From positions 4,059,481-4,123,480 of the forward strand of contig CP099844.1 of the NCBI GenBank assembly GCA_030062745.1: a stretch of 64,000 nt of DNA. The letters are read 5' to 3'. Positions 33,965 to 58,665 of the stretch are shown piece by piece. The first letter of the stretch is position 1. Each line of letters starts with the position of its first letter. This DNA comes from Capitulum mitella. Its lineage: Eukaryota; Arthropoda; Thecostraca; Pollicipedomorpha; Pollicipedidae. The notes below the pieces were generated by a model that saw nothing but the letters and a program-made list of their open reading frames with translations, searched no databases and had not been told where the DNA came from. Made by a program: the position numbers and the translations under genes.

Positions 33965-35099
33965 CCTGCGCCCGACCGGGGGAGAGGGATGGGGTGGGTG
34001 GTTGACAGCCCTTGAGGTTTTTCAAATACTGCAAGAGAACGAGCAAACGTAGCGCCATGATTTCTCTTTTTTGTACCCTTTCCTTCGTCTTTTCTACATT
34101 TCCTGTCAAAGTTCCGACCTCACGTCAGGTCGGGTTTCTAAGGCAAGTCAGGTCATGTAAACTAATGTCCAAAAACGTTTAGCCCGGCAACTGAACATCA
34201 CACACGCACACACGCACGCACGCACGCACGCACGCACGCACACACACACATATACAACGTTCTGGGCCAAAACGTTCTGAGGCTAAAGATATTGACAGAT
34301 GCAACATATGTGCTATCTAGTAATTTCCAGATATTTCAGGGCCAGTGACCTAAGACCAAACCCAAACAAACCCATTTTCTGCACGTTGTTTTTTCGGATA
34401 TTGAGGATTTTTCCGATCTTCTGGGTGAGGTGACGGCGACTTTCAATGATCATCATTTCACAACGTACCACTGATCTCCTACCATTGGTCTGAGGTCAGG
34501 TCACTAAAAGCTGTCATGGGCAGAAATACAACGCCGTAGACATCGGCGATGAATGACTTCGAATGCACTGAAACTGGATCTCAAAGTTTGGCCTTCAAAT
34601 TTGCTAATGATACCAGATACCAATAAGTTCAAAAAACTCACAAATTCAATACTCTGTAAATAAACGAGCTTGCGTCAATAAAGCTTCGCCAATTGTGCAG
34701 ACTGATAACTACTAATTTTTCAAAAAATAAAAAATACACAATGTAACCCATGACATGAGCCAGTAACATCACGAAACACCAACTTCTAAGGCTTATTTCA
34801 CCAAAACAAAGAAACGGCAAAATCAGTGTTCCGCAATGTTATCCCATGTTCGCCGCCGGCGCCCGCAGCGCTGCGACGCAGAAAACTGCTGTACCTTTTA
34901 CTTGACGTAATTGTGTACACATTCACCAAATCACAGAAATTAAGCGTGTATTGGCATCTGAGCTTTACTGGTCAAGAGCTTTCCAACAGAACGCACGTTT
35001 TTATTGTGCAACCAGTCATTCGTGGGTTACAGGGGCGGGGGTTGCCAAAAAACCCTCCCATTCGGCCGGGCGTGGCGAAGACTGCCAGTGAGGCGCGAG
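33965..35099 (-). mobile_element. Family B TTAA element between the secreted gene and hnRNP
   Basis: Begins CCTGCGCCCGACC and ends GGCGCGAG, with TTAA at 33961-33964 and 35100-35103. Internal sequence matches the other family B copies (GTTCCGACCTCACGTCAGG, AATTGTGCAGACTGATAACT). A CA/CGCA microsatellite has grown inside it at 34200-34251. No coding frame. Confidence 0.8.
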
Positions 35100-35339
35100 T
35101 TAACAGTAGCCCTATGGTGGTGCTGAAACAAATCACCCAAAAATGGCTCTGACGTCCATGACCCTGCCATCTTTGTAACGTTCTGACGCAGATATCTGAG
35201 ATTTCGTGACCGTCGGTCTACAAAGCGAAACGCGCGTCAAATGCCGTCATATTCGGCTTGGCTACCATACAACTGGGTAATGACACGCAAAAAAATAACG
35301 GCAAATGCTGCTAGTCCAAATTCAAACGACCATTACTTT

Positions 35340-35650
35340 CATGGCTGTGTACAAGAAAACGAAGAAACGTAGCACCATGATTTTTTGTATCCTTTCCTTC
35401 GTCTTTTCTACATTTTCTGTCGAAGTTCCGACCTCACGTCAGGCCGGATCACTGAACTAAGCCAGGTCACGTAAACCCATGTCCAAAAACGTTTAGCCCT
35501 GTTACTAAAAAAAATCAAAAAAACCAAAAATGAAATAAAAAAAGCTTTGAGAATAGTTATTGACAGACGTAGCATATCTGTTATCTAACAACTTTCAGGA
35601 ATGTAAGGATCATCGACCTAAGGCCAAACCCATTTTCTACAACTGTGACC
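35340..35650 (-). mobile_element. Family B element, fragment at the 3' end of hnRNP
   Basis: Partial copy closely like 34020-34380 (ACGTAGCACCATGATTT, GTTCCGACCTCACGTCAGG). It ends about 20 bases from the hnRNP stop codon at 35671, so it probably lies in, or replaces, that gene's 3' UTR. Confidence 0.65.
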
Positions 35651-35670
35651 CATGTATCACAAGAACTACA

Positions 35671-42785
<7,115 letters not shown>

Positions 42786-42929
42786 TTACAAATGGTACCA
42801 GATGTCAATGAGACCTTGTCAGTCTGAACCTGAGTGCTGCACTGATGGGCGGCCGAGCGTCCCGTTGTAACTTTTGACTTACTGATCGGAACTGCACGGA
42901 ATTTGGCACACATCATAATTATCTTGATC

Positions 42930-43806
42930 CACCCGAACTTGGGGGGCATTGACTGTACTCTGAGGTTTTTCCAGTGTGTATGTTTTGCTTGGTTATTTTC
43001 ACACCTTGTATCAAAATGTTGACCTAATGTCAAGTGAGGTGTCTGACCTATACCAGGTCAAGTAAACCCTTGTCCAATTTTTTTTAGCACCCTGTAACTG
43101 TTTTAGAATACACAATATCACAATAAAACTTTCTGGAATTAAGGACCTTGATGGATGTAACAAATCTGCTACCTCAGAATCTGAGGAATTCTTGTGGGTC
43201 ACTGACCTTAGGTCAACCCTATTTGCAGGACGTTTTTTTCAAAATTTGAAGATATCTGCTGAAGCATTTTTAGTGTGGGGTGATGAAGACATCAGTTTAC
43301 CATCAATGGACAAACTACCAATGACTTCCAGCCATTGGCCTGAAGTTGGGTCATAAATAACTGTTATGAGCCAAAAGCACTGCCTTAAAAACTGACAATG
43401 AATTGCTAAGAATGGGCAAGAAAATGGCCGAACTGGATCGCACAGTTAAAAGTAATACCAAGAAGTTCTGAAATTTTCCAAAAATTACATGTTTTGGAAA
43501 TAAAAAGACTTTCAAACAAAGTCCCACCAGTTGTGCAGATTGATAACTACTGAATTTATCCCAAATCTCTACATCAGAAACCATCACAATAACCACCAAG
43601 ATCAAGAAATATGACATGAAAAAACTATGTCGCAACAAAAACGTTAAAATCAGCTCACGTCAAATTCATACCACGTTCGCCTAAGCCGCCCGCCAACAAT
43701 CCGCATGAAGATCGCGGTTTTTTTCACTGTTTCGGCAATCAAACGCAGAAACGTTCCAGCGAATACATTAAACAAAGCAGAGAAATTAGGCGTGGATCGG
43801 CATCTT
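42930..43806 (-). mobile_element. Family B element, truncated copy in the 5' part of the hnRNP gene
   Basis: Matches other family B copies from the GGGGGGCATTGACTG terminus region through AGTTGTGCAGATTGATAACTACTGAA to GAAATTAGGCGTGGATCGGCATC. It then stops at an AT-rich repeat (43806-43865). The outer left terminus is degraded. Confidence 0.7.
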
Positions 43807-44829
43807 ATTATATGTTATTATCATATGTTATTAATATATTAATAATATATTTATATATTATTTTGTCATTTTGCTAAAAGTAGGAACCCACTTTTTCTGG
43901 AATTTTTTAGCCAGAACATGCTGCAATTGTTTGGCATGCCCATGAAGTCTGCAACAATCATATGACAATCACACAAAGTCAAAAAGAGAAAAGTTTTGAC
44001 AGCCATAAATCAGGCACTTCCGACACCTGATGTAACTCTGTGGACATTTGAGATCAGATGTTATATGCTGATCTGAGTGCAGGTCACAGGTAAAAATTTT
44101 TGAAGATAATTTCAGATATATAGGAGAGTTGCAAACATTGCAGATTGTAGTGTTTCTGTGGTATCTTTACTGAATTTGGCAATTTTCCCCTACAAGTCAC
44201 TTTACATTATACCAGACCAGAAGCAGGTTTGTGGTATATTTCTTTTCTAATGTAGCAAATGGACAAGGTAGGCACAAGGTAAAAGCAAGGAAAAGGGAGC
44301 TAGTATTGCCAACTCTGGTGATGACTGCCAGGTGATAGGTTCCAATTTGGGCAGTTTGTCATACACTTTTTTGCCTACAAAATGGCTCCAAAGGGGCCTC
44401 CCAGGTACCAAATGTTTTTCATTTGGTAAAATGGAGTTTTGAATGGTCCCCTACTCTTTGTTTCTTTTATTTTCCTTAATGTTTTCACATTTCTATTTCT
44501 TTCACACAATGCTATTAGTACAAACCAAAAAAGTTTACACTTACATTAATCCCAGTTTCCAAAAAAATAGCATGTATATATTCCCCACATTTCCCAGCCC
44601 CTGTGAATACCTACCAATTTCATGAAATTCCAAAGAAGTGGGCCAACAGGAATAGTTCCATCAATAAGCTCATGTGAACTCATGTAAATCTTATCAAAAT
44701 TGGTCTGCAATAAGCAGACTCAAAACAAGAAAAATACCTCATTTTACAACTGTTTGGTGACACTACTAATAAATGGAAATGGAGTCATATTGCACCACAA
44801 GCAAACATAATCAGAAATGGTTGCACTAC

Positions 44830-46190
44830 CTTGCTTACATTGCCTTCATTCCAGGGGTGCCCTATGTACTGAATGGTGTTTGATGACATATGTAAATGAT
44901 AATAGATGCTGCAGCCCAATAAAGGGGCATTAGTGGGGCATGATGTTGCACCAAAGGCACCAGCCCATGCCAGAGGTGTGGTATAGGATACTTAAGACCG
45001 CAGGCCAATAAAGGGTGTGATTGGGCTTGGCCCTGCCCAATGAGGTTAGGTCATATGTCTTAATGTGCTGGGTTGGGCTGGGTTGGGTTGGGTTAGGTTA
45101 GGTTGGTTTAGGTTGGGTGGATTTAGGAAAGGTGTCCCATTAACCCTGTTTACTATTCATAAGGTTTGATCACCCTGATGATATCATAAGGCCCAAAAAA
45201 CCCAACATTGAAAACTGTCCCTTTTGGATTTGTTACCAGAGCCCCAGCAGAAACCAAACTGACCAGTGGTGTAGCAGTATGGCTGAATATTTGGTTTTTG
45301 TTTCTGTTGTCAAAATATAATTCCTGTTTTGGAGTGCAAAATTTTGCAAAGAGTAATGCTGGTTTCAGTTGGATTTTTGATTTATGTCAGTTATGACCTC
45401 ATGCTTGCTTCTTACTGAATCGAGACAGTCCGTGTTGGAAAAACTGTGATTTTCTGGTGTCAAGGAGCACCAAAAAAATTATACTCCAAGAAAAGATTTG
45501 TACTCCAAAATGGTCATTTCCTCCCCACCCTCCATCACAAGACATGGGTATTTCTACTCAACCAGAGTCTGAAACTGCCCAACATCCCCCTCTGGTCGAT
45601 TGTTTACCATCCATACTCAGCTGCTGAAGTACACTCTGAACTTACGGCCAGCCGCCTTCTGCCCCAGGTCAATGACTATGCTGACCTACCATGTAGACCC
45701 AGGAAAGTGGTTTGCCCCAAAAATGGAGCCACTGTATCTGCCCCTGCTGGCCACATGTCTGCAACACACCTAGTTAGTCCTTGCTTCTCACACATAGTAT
45801 TTGCATAAATGCATAACATTTTATACTCTAAGATAGAATTTGTACTCTGACACCAGGAAGAAAAACCAGGTTTCCAACATTGGACAGTCTTTTGCTTGCT
45901 GAGTTTTTGCTTGCAAATTTGTCAACATGGTTGTAATGCAGCTTTCTGGTAGAGGCAAAGGATCAAACTTAGGAAAATACAATGTTTTTGGAGTACACAT
46001 TTCTGGTGCCCTGCAACACCAAAAGCAACAACTTCCAACCTTGTGTGGCAGTCAGTAACCAACAGTCATGACATCATTTAGCAGTTTTTTGCACTTTCCA
46101 GCTTGGAACAATATTGTGCAGCAACGGTTTCCAAGTATTTGCCTTGAAACCATATGTTGGGTTATATTACATAACAGCACCACTTTCGCG
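44830..46190 (+). mobile_element. TTAGG-carrying element T1 (with family C insert)
   Basis: Homologous in inverted orientation to 50530-51200 over several blocks: GTGCCCTATGTACTG, GGTATAGGATACTTAAGACC..AATAAAGGGTG, a GGTTAGG/GGTTGGG array at 45061-45125, GATGATATCATAAGGCCCAA, TTTGTTACCAGAG and GCCTTGAAACCATATGTTG. The stretch 45265-46050, absent from the other copy, is a family C repeat (compare 21594-21905). It is CpG-poor. No coding frame. Confidence 0.6.
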
Positions 46191-46194
46191 ACAA

Positions 46195-46320
46195 ATGTAG
46201 CTCATATAAGACAAAGACTCCGCGTACCGCCAGTTGTTATTGGACGATTGACTGTGACGTCAGCAGGCATTCATCAGCTGATCTGTTGTGTCATTGTCGG
46301 TAACTAGATATAGAGGTGGT
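46195..46320 (-). promoter_or_regulatory. Probable promoter region of the hnRNP gene
   Basis: On the reverse strand a TGACGTCA (CRE/ATF-type site, 46255-46262) is followed by CCAAT (46239-46243) and then a TTATATGA. CpG frequency is normal here and drops sharply just downstream, the same layout as at the start of HCF. No transcript start can be fixed from sequence. Confidence 0.35.
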
Positions 46321-46324
46321 GTAT

Positions 46325-47020
46325 TACAGATGGAAAGTGAATGTTGTTTGTTATGAAAATACTGTTTTCCGCCATAATGGTATGTCCAATACGGGACAAA
46401 CGTTGAAAACAGGGGGTTTTGGGTGGGGTTAATTTTCTATATCGCAACAGGGGGCTTTAGGGAGTTTTTTCGTACCCGACCAGTGACTGCTAACGGTGTT
46501 ATCGGTGGCTAGGCGGTGGCCGTGCGATGTGTGAATGTTGTGTTCGACGACATTGGTATGTCCAATATGGGATAAACGCTGGGAACGGGGGGTTTGGGTG
46601 GGGTTAATTTTGTATATTGGGACAGGGGCTTTTCCGGACCGGCGATTGGTACCGGTGTTATCAGTAGCCGGGCAGTGGCCGTGCAATATGTGAATGCTGT
46701 GGTCGGCGATATTGGTATGTCCAATACGGGATAAACGCTGGGAACAGGGGATTTGGGTGGGGTTAATTTTCTGTATCGGAACAGGAGCTTTTCCGGACCG
46801 GTGATTACTACCGATGTTATCGGTGGCCGGGCGGCGGTCATGCTATATGTGAATGCAGTATTCTGCGATAATGGTATGCACAACAGGAGATAAACTCTGG
46901 GAACAGGGGGGTTTGGCTGGGGCTTATTTTCTACATCGGAACAGGGAGCTTCAGGGGGCTTTTCTATACCGGGCCGGTAATTGCTACCGGTGCTATCGGT
47001 GGCCTGGCGGTGGCCGTAAA
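46325..47020. repeat. About 160-bp tandem satellite, four to five units
   Basis: Units share GTGAATG.TGT, GGTATGTCCAATA.GGGA, AACGCTGGGAACGGGGG, TTTGGGTGGGGTTAATTTT and CCGGACCGG. The spacing is 160 bases between 46517, 46677 and 46837, and about 175 to the next, with diverged end units. Contains no gene. Confidence 0.85.
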
Positions 47021-47126
47021 ACTATAGGAATTGTAGACTGGTTTTCCACATTAAACCAGCGGGATGGGTGAACTAGGATATTCCGCCACCTTCCATTAAC
47101 TGGGATTAACACTGTTTATGGGGTGT

Positions 47127-47765
47127 AAGGCTATCTTATACCGCGGCCGAAGCGCGGTATAAGATACTAGAGGCCACAGGCCGATGAAGGGTGCGATTCG
47201 TCTTGGCTCTTTCCAACACTTAAGGTAGATTAGGTTAGGTTGGTAAGGTTAGGTTAGGTTAGGTTAGGTTAGGTTAGGTGAGGTGAGGTTAGGTTAGGTT
47301 AGGTTAGGTTAGGTTAGGTTAGGTTAGGTTAGGTTAGGTTAGGTTGGGTTAGGTTAGGCTAGGTTAGGCCAGGTTAGGTTAGGTTGGTAAGATTAGATTA
47401 GGTTAGGTTAGGTTTTGTTAGGTTAGGTTGGCAAGGTTAGGTTAGGTTAGGTTAGGTTAGGTTAGGTTAGGTTTTGTTAAGTTAGGTTGGTATGATTAGG
47501 TTAGGTTAGGTTAGGTTAGGTTAGGTTAGGTTAGGTTAGGTTAGTTTAGGTTGGTAGGGTTAGGTTAGGTTGGGTTAGGTTGGGTTTTGTTAGGTTGGTT
47601 TGGTAAGGTTAGGTTAGGTTAGGTTAGGTTAGGTTAGGTTAGGTTAGGTTAGGTTAGGATAGGGTAGGTTAGGTTAGGTTAGGTTAGGTTAGGTTAGGTT
47701 AGGTTAGGTTAAGTTAGGTTAGGTCTGTAAGGTTAGGTTAGGTTAAGTGATGTTAGGTTGGGGTA
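47127..47765 (+). repeat. Interstitial (TTAGG)n array T2 with hairpin flank
   Basis: From about 47222 to 47760 nearly pure GGTTA pentamers, broken at intervals by GGTAAGGTTAG or GTTTTGTTAGG blocks. The left flank shares GGTATAAGATACTAGAGGCC and GATGAAGGGTGCGA with elements T1 and T3. A perfect 14-bp inverted repeat spans 47132-47166 (arms TATCTTATACCGCG, 7-base loop). TTAGG is the arthropod telomere repeat, so this is either an internal telomere-like tract or part of a mobile element. Confidence 0.85.
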
Positions 47766-49300
47766 GAGTGCAGGAAAATATAGCTTCCTGTATTTGATAT
47801 CTTTGAGATATTTTTTATTTCCTTTTCTGTTAAGTAATTAAGCATGTTTTTATTTTTCATTTTTATTAATTAAACATCTTTTCACTTTTCCATATCATTT
47901 TTTATTAAAATTGCATGTCTTAATATTTTACTTATATTTCTGGTTCATTCTATATCTATACTTTTGGATCATTTCACTGCTACATTGGATTGCCATTTCA
48001 GCCTTTTCCTTTATTAAATTCCCACTAATATAATGTATCTATTGCATTCTGTTCCCATATCTTGTTAATTATCTATTCAGTTTCATTAGGAATCATGTAA
48101 GTTAATGGTCTTATATATCAATACCACCCAGTGAACAGGACTGAGCATTACAACCCATCTCTACTTTTGATGGGACAACAACATAAATGGCGTCTCAGAC
48201 GGCAGGAAGGAGTGAGCGGTGCATTATTGAAATGCTGTTTCCATGGAAATTACAATCTTTACATGTCGGGAATGACTTTTTCACGTAACAAGACTACATA
48301 TTCTGCGTTGTAAGTATAGTTTTTCCTCAATATCGTAATCTTCACGCAGCCGGTGCGAAATGGACCGGTGACCCATATGTTGTATGACTCTGAGATATTT
48401 CTGCTGCTTTTTTCACTGGAAAACAAGCACTTTGGTTTTCAAAAAAATGCACACCCAAAGACAGGCCCTGGCTCCCCTTTGGCCACACCAGTACCAGTCT
48501 ACATGATGAAGAACAGGAAACAAAAGGGACTGGAATGAGCGGGATTGCATTTGCATTACTCTGATGACCTTCAACACCCATTTAAGGAAATATCTGCATT
48601 GGCTGAGATAGTGGCAGTTGGTTGGTTGGTTGGTTATTGGGACTTAGGGGCGCACCGACTGCAGGGTCATTCGGCGCCCATGAGATAGTGGCAGATTCAT
48701 TACAAAATAACATTATGCTTCTGCTGCTAAGATGGAGCAACGCACAATATTTATAACACAGGCTAAAAACACACGATTTTCCAGCAAAACACTTGAGATG
48801 TTGCCACCGTTACGTGTCTCAAAATGAGAAATGAAGTGTTAGCCGAAGCCACATTTGAAACCAATAAATGTCGACAGCAATCAGAGTTATAAACGCTACA
48901 AAATACCAAACGTTACCTAAAACACACTACTACCGAATGCGACATACCGGCATCTCGGAGTTCTTGAATGCGTTTCTACGGAACTATAAACATCAAGACG
49001 CCGTACACGTGCCTACACAAACACGGCTTTATCAAAATGGAGGAACTCGGGGTTCCCTCTAAAACCCAAAGCAATTTTGTCTGCCAGTTCCGGCGACTGG
49101 AAAAGTGGAACATACAATATATGTTTCCGCAAAATGTCCCTATTAAAATTGTAAAGAGGCAATATCTTTAAAGCTTCCCTAATGGCTTTTCAAATCCTAG
49201 AATGTCATAATAAGCAACCAGAAGAAGCTTAATCATACCTTGTATTTACTACTGAAATTAAGCCGTTAACTTCCCAGAAATGTGAGCATTTTCTAAATAA
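47766..49300. other. Intergenic, no gene recognised
   Basis: AT-rich at 47780-48120 with no long frames. Only a 63-bp retroposon at 48618-48680 stands out. Confidence 0.5.
48618..48680 (-). mobile_element. 63-bp retroposon fragment with 14-bp target duplication
   Basis: The 63 bases sit between two perfect copies of TGAGATAGTGGCAG (48604-48617 and 48681-48694). One end is a (TTGG)n run, like a simple-repeat 3' tail, so the element reads on the reverse strand. The rest, GGGCGCCGAATGACCCTGCA and CGCCCCTAAG, recurs almost unchanged at 57076-57131. It looks like the 5'-truncated tail of a SINE or LINE. Confidence 0.75.
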
Positions 49301-49369
49301 TTATGACAAGTGAAATTGCAATTTTATCAAACCTTATCCAATTTTGGCAGATTTGTTTAAAACACCTTT

Positions 49370-49505
49370 GGAACGGCCGATGGCTCGAAGCAATGCCGTC
49401 ATCACTACCCGCGCTGGACGCGCGCCTCGAGATCCCGGCATTTTGTGTCCCATTGGTTATAGTGCGGACGTATTGCGCACCGTTTTGGGTTTTCGCCCGA
49501 GGTAT
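49370..49505 (+). promoter_or_regulatory. Possible promoter/first non-coding exon of HP1
   Basis: A short CpG-rich patch (GCTGGACGCGCGCCTCGAGA) with ATTGG at 49453-49457 lies at the upstream edge of a long CpG-depleted block that contains the first HP1 coding exon. CGAG|GTATGC at 49498-49507 could be a donor joining the acceptor at 52179. This is inference from composition and by analogy with HCF. Confidence 0.3.
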
Positions 49506-50529
49506 GCATGTGTATGTATGTGCGCGAACTTTGAGTTACGATGGCTGGGTTCATGTTGGATGCTTTAATTGTGCATGGTCTGGTCATTTTCGGTATGGTT
49601 ACCATTCATCAGTTCAACGGATTTTGCTGAAATCTCGCCAGTTTTGCTTGTGTTTGCCTAAATAATTGATTAATACTTGTACTCATCATTGGACCATGAG
49701 TAATCATAGCCATATCTACTTACAGCCATATAGCCATATCTCCATATCTAGCTGCTGCTATTCCTGGAGCTGATGTGTTGCCAGTTGCAAATAAGGGTTG
49801 CCCATTCTGTGGTGGACATTTCTTATTTAACCACTGGGAATACTGCAGGTAATTTATGCATGTTAATGCACATATTGAATTGGCTATACTGCACTTCTCT
49901 GGCTTTTTAGCACTGGTTGTTATTAACCAAGGTGGGTTCTGTATGTTCCAATCAGCATCAATATTGCAATTTGGTTTCTTGCTTTTGCAAATTGCAATAT
50001 TTGCAATTTGGTCTTGCAGTTCTGTGCTTTCTAAAATTCTGATGAGTCCAAGTTTTGGGTACTGAGAACCAGAGGGTGTTTAGCACTGTAAACAGACAAG
50101 ATGCAGTGGATGCATCATGACATAGTAACACTGTCTCATGAAGAAAATTAGCAAAATGGCAGGTTGAGGAAAGTTATCAGTGTGTAGCAGGGCTAGTATT
50201 TTGAGAAATGAGATTCAAAGTTGAACAGATAGTTTAAAATAGGTGGAATTAGGTTAAGTTAGGTAATGTAAGATTAGACATGGATAGTTTAGGTAAGATT
50301 AACATACATTATGCAAAGCAAATTATGTAGATCTGCAGAAGTTCTTGGTCTGGATGGAATATTAAATTAAGGTTATATTGATTCATTGTTGGCCCTTTGA
50401 CAGTCAGTTTATAAATTGGACATCTTCACGTGATATGTAAAAATGACTGACCCTTATTTTGTAGACAAGATGCATCTGCTAGTCATAAAATTCCTCTACT
50501 GGTATATTTCAAAAGGCCCCATGCATCAC

Positions 50530-51200
50530 TGAATGACACACTTCTGAACATTAGCAATGAAAATGAAAGTGGCACAGCATAAATGGCATAAAAACCATAC
50601 AACAAATGGTTTCAAGGCAGATGTGTGGCCAAGCACTGCACAGTATCAGTCCAAGGTGAAGAAAGTGAAAAATGCAAAATAATATAGTCATTCCATTCAT
50701 TGCTGATGGCCGTGCCAGTTGTCTGATTGGTTGCTCCTGGGATTCTCTGGTAACAAATTCATAAAGGGTAATTCCCAAGGTGGAGGCATTTGGGCCTTAT
50801 GACATCATCAGTATAACCTAACTTAATGAGTAATATGCAAGATTAACAAGTTGCCTAACCTAAATGCACCTAACATGTCCAAACTCAACCTAGTCTAGAC
50901 TAACCTATCCTATCCTGTCCTGACCTAACCTAACCTAACCTAACCTAACCTAACCTAACCCAAGCTATTTGGATTTGCGATGTAACCTCTGTTAAACAGA
51001 GCCAGTCCAACTGCACCCTTCATCGGCTTGCAGCCTCTAGTATCTTATACCATGCCTGTGGTGCTGGGTTGAGCCCTTGGCTCGGCATTATGCCCATGAA
51101 CATCCCTTTATGAGCCCATGGCCTCTGGTATCATTTACTGATGATGTCATCAAATGTTGTATGATATGTAGGGCATCCTTGGGGCAAAGGCAGTGTACAC
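50530..51200 (-). mobile_element. TTAGG-carrying element T3
   Basis: Reverse-oriented relative of T1. It carries an AACCT array at 50925-50960 and, beside it, the reverse of GGTATAAGATACTAGAGG (51034-51051) and GATGAAGGGTGCA, as in T2. Beyond the array, TTGGGCCTTATGACATCATC and CTCTGGTAACAAATTC match T1. It lies in the probable first intron of HP1. Confidence 0.65.
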
Positions 51201-52164
51201 AAGATGATGTGCCAGTTCCAGCTGTGTTTGCATACAGTGAAATACAACTCAGTTTCCTTTGAAAACGGTATGAGTAGTGTTGCCATTTATTCCTTTAATA
51301 GAAAATTTTATGTGCTATTTTACATCTTATATATAGCAAAAGTGGTCGGTGAAAAGATGAATATGTGATATATTGCCTGAAGGTGCATTCCTCTGGTACT
51401 GCAATTTTTGTGTGCATAATTGTTGATGGTGTGGAGTAGTGTAAAGTTTTCATGTAAGAATGCCTGCTGTGTATAGCTGCTGGACAGTTTTTTGAACTTA
51501 TGGTGACATTTTGCCATTAGCAGTGAGTGCCTGCCTACAGCAGTGGCAGTACTGTGCCATTAATTTTGTTTAGTATTAGTATTAGTATGACATTAATTCA
51601 GAATGATTTCCAGTGTTAATACATTATTATCCAAGAATTTGGAGAGTGAAAGCTGCAGTCTGAGAAAGATAGGTCTTCCCTGATTTGAGTATAAAACATA
51701 ACTTTAAATAAGCTTAAATCCACAAATAATGGAAAGCAGTTTAAACTAGACCAGAATCCAGTCCTCATAAGAAATTATCCAACCCTCCTGCTATGTATTT
51801 TTTCTGTGGACCTGCAGCTCCTGGCAGTTGCAGTTGTGGACTAATAGTTTATTTAGAGATTGTCCAATGCAACAAATTGACATACCATTTGAAAATGTGT
51901 CTGGAAAAGTGGACCAATTCTGACACTAACTGTGGGACAGCTTTTTTTGCCTGGTGGGGAGGAGAAATGAATGGGATCAGTTCAACAAGAAATACTTGAG
52001 GAAACAAAGCTCTTAGTTCATAAATTTGTTCTGGATTAGTAGGGGACATCCAGAGGCTCCAGATGTTAGGCATAGATCAGAAGCATGTGGCATTTTATGT
52101 TTTTATAGGCAATCATCATCAAGGACCATGGGAAATAAGAAACAGTGATAGATGTGACCATTAA

Positions 52165-57944
<5,780 letters not shown>

Positions 57945-58180
57945 GCGGCCGGCGCGCAGGGTCTGACGCGCCTCTCATACACCTCATCTCAGGCTCTGGG
58001 ACATGGAAGCTCGGTGCTTGGCGAGCTGAGTGTTGTGGAGCCTTCCCATCCGTGATGCGACGATTAGCGGGCATCGATCGTTTAAAAGCCGTCAGTGTTT
58101 CAGCATAGTTCCAGCATTCAGCATATACCCTTTCAATCGGCCATTCATGTCATATTGTGTATCTCAGATCGCTGGCACTT

Positions 58181-58186
58181 AATAAA
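58181..58186 (+). terminator. Polyadenylation signal of HP1
   Basis: AATAAA 236 bases after the stop at 57942-57944. Confidence 0.6.
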
Positions 58187-58394
58187 TGTGCGATATCTTG
58201 CGACTGCTGTTATGTCTCGTGCAGCGGAAGTGCACCGGAGAATGATTACTCAGAACGAGGATATGCGCGCGGATATCAGTCCACACAGTCGAAGGTTAGG
58301 ACACCGAAAGTGGCTCAGTGCAGCTCAGAAACTGCCGCCTGTGATCGGGGGGGGGGGGGGAAGGGACTCTGGATTAGTAGTGAAAACTGCCGAA

Positions 58395-58665
58395 CCGATC
58401 GGCGGGGGACACAAGATCAGTGGTGACAGCTGCCGGACTATGATCGGCGGGGGGACAAGATCAGCGGTGACAGCTGCCGAACTATGATCGGCGGGGGGAC
58501 AAAATCAATAGTGACAGGTGCCGGACTATGATCGGCGGGGGGACAAGATCAATGGTGACAGCTGCCGGACTATGGTCGGCGGGGGGACAAGATCAGTGGT
58601 GACAGCTGCCGTACTATGATCGGTGGGGCGGGGGACACAAGATCAGTGGTGACAGTCGATGTCGC
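58395..58665. repeat. 44-bp minisatellite downstream of HP1
   Basis: About six units containing ACTATGATCGGCGGGGGGAC and AAGATCAGTGGTGACAGC, spaced 44 bases apart, for example at 58442 and 58486. End units have longer G runs. Confidence 0.9.

Noticed and set aside
46340..46400. Reverse-strand ATG (MAENS...) as the missing hnRNP start exon
   Set aside because: The phase could fit, but the ATG lies in a satellite unit and the donor (TCT|GTAATA) is weak.
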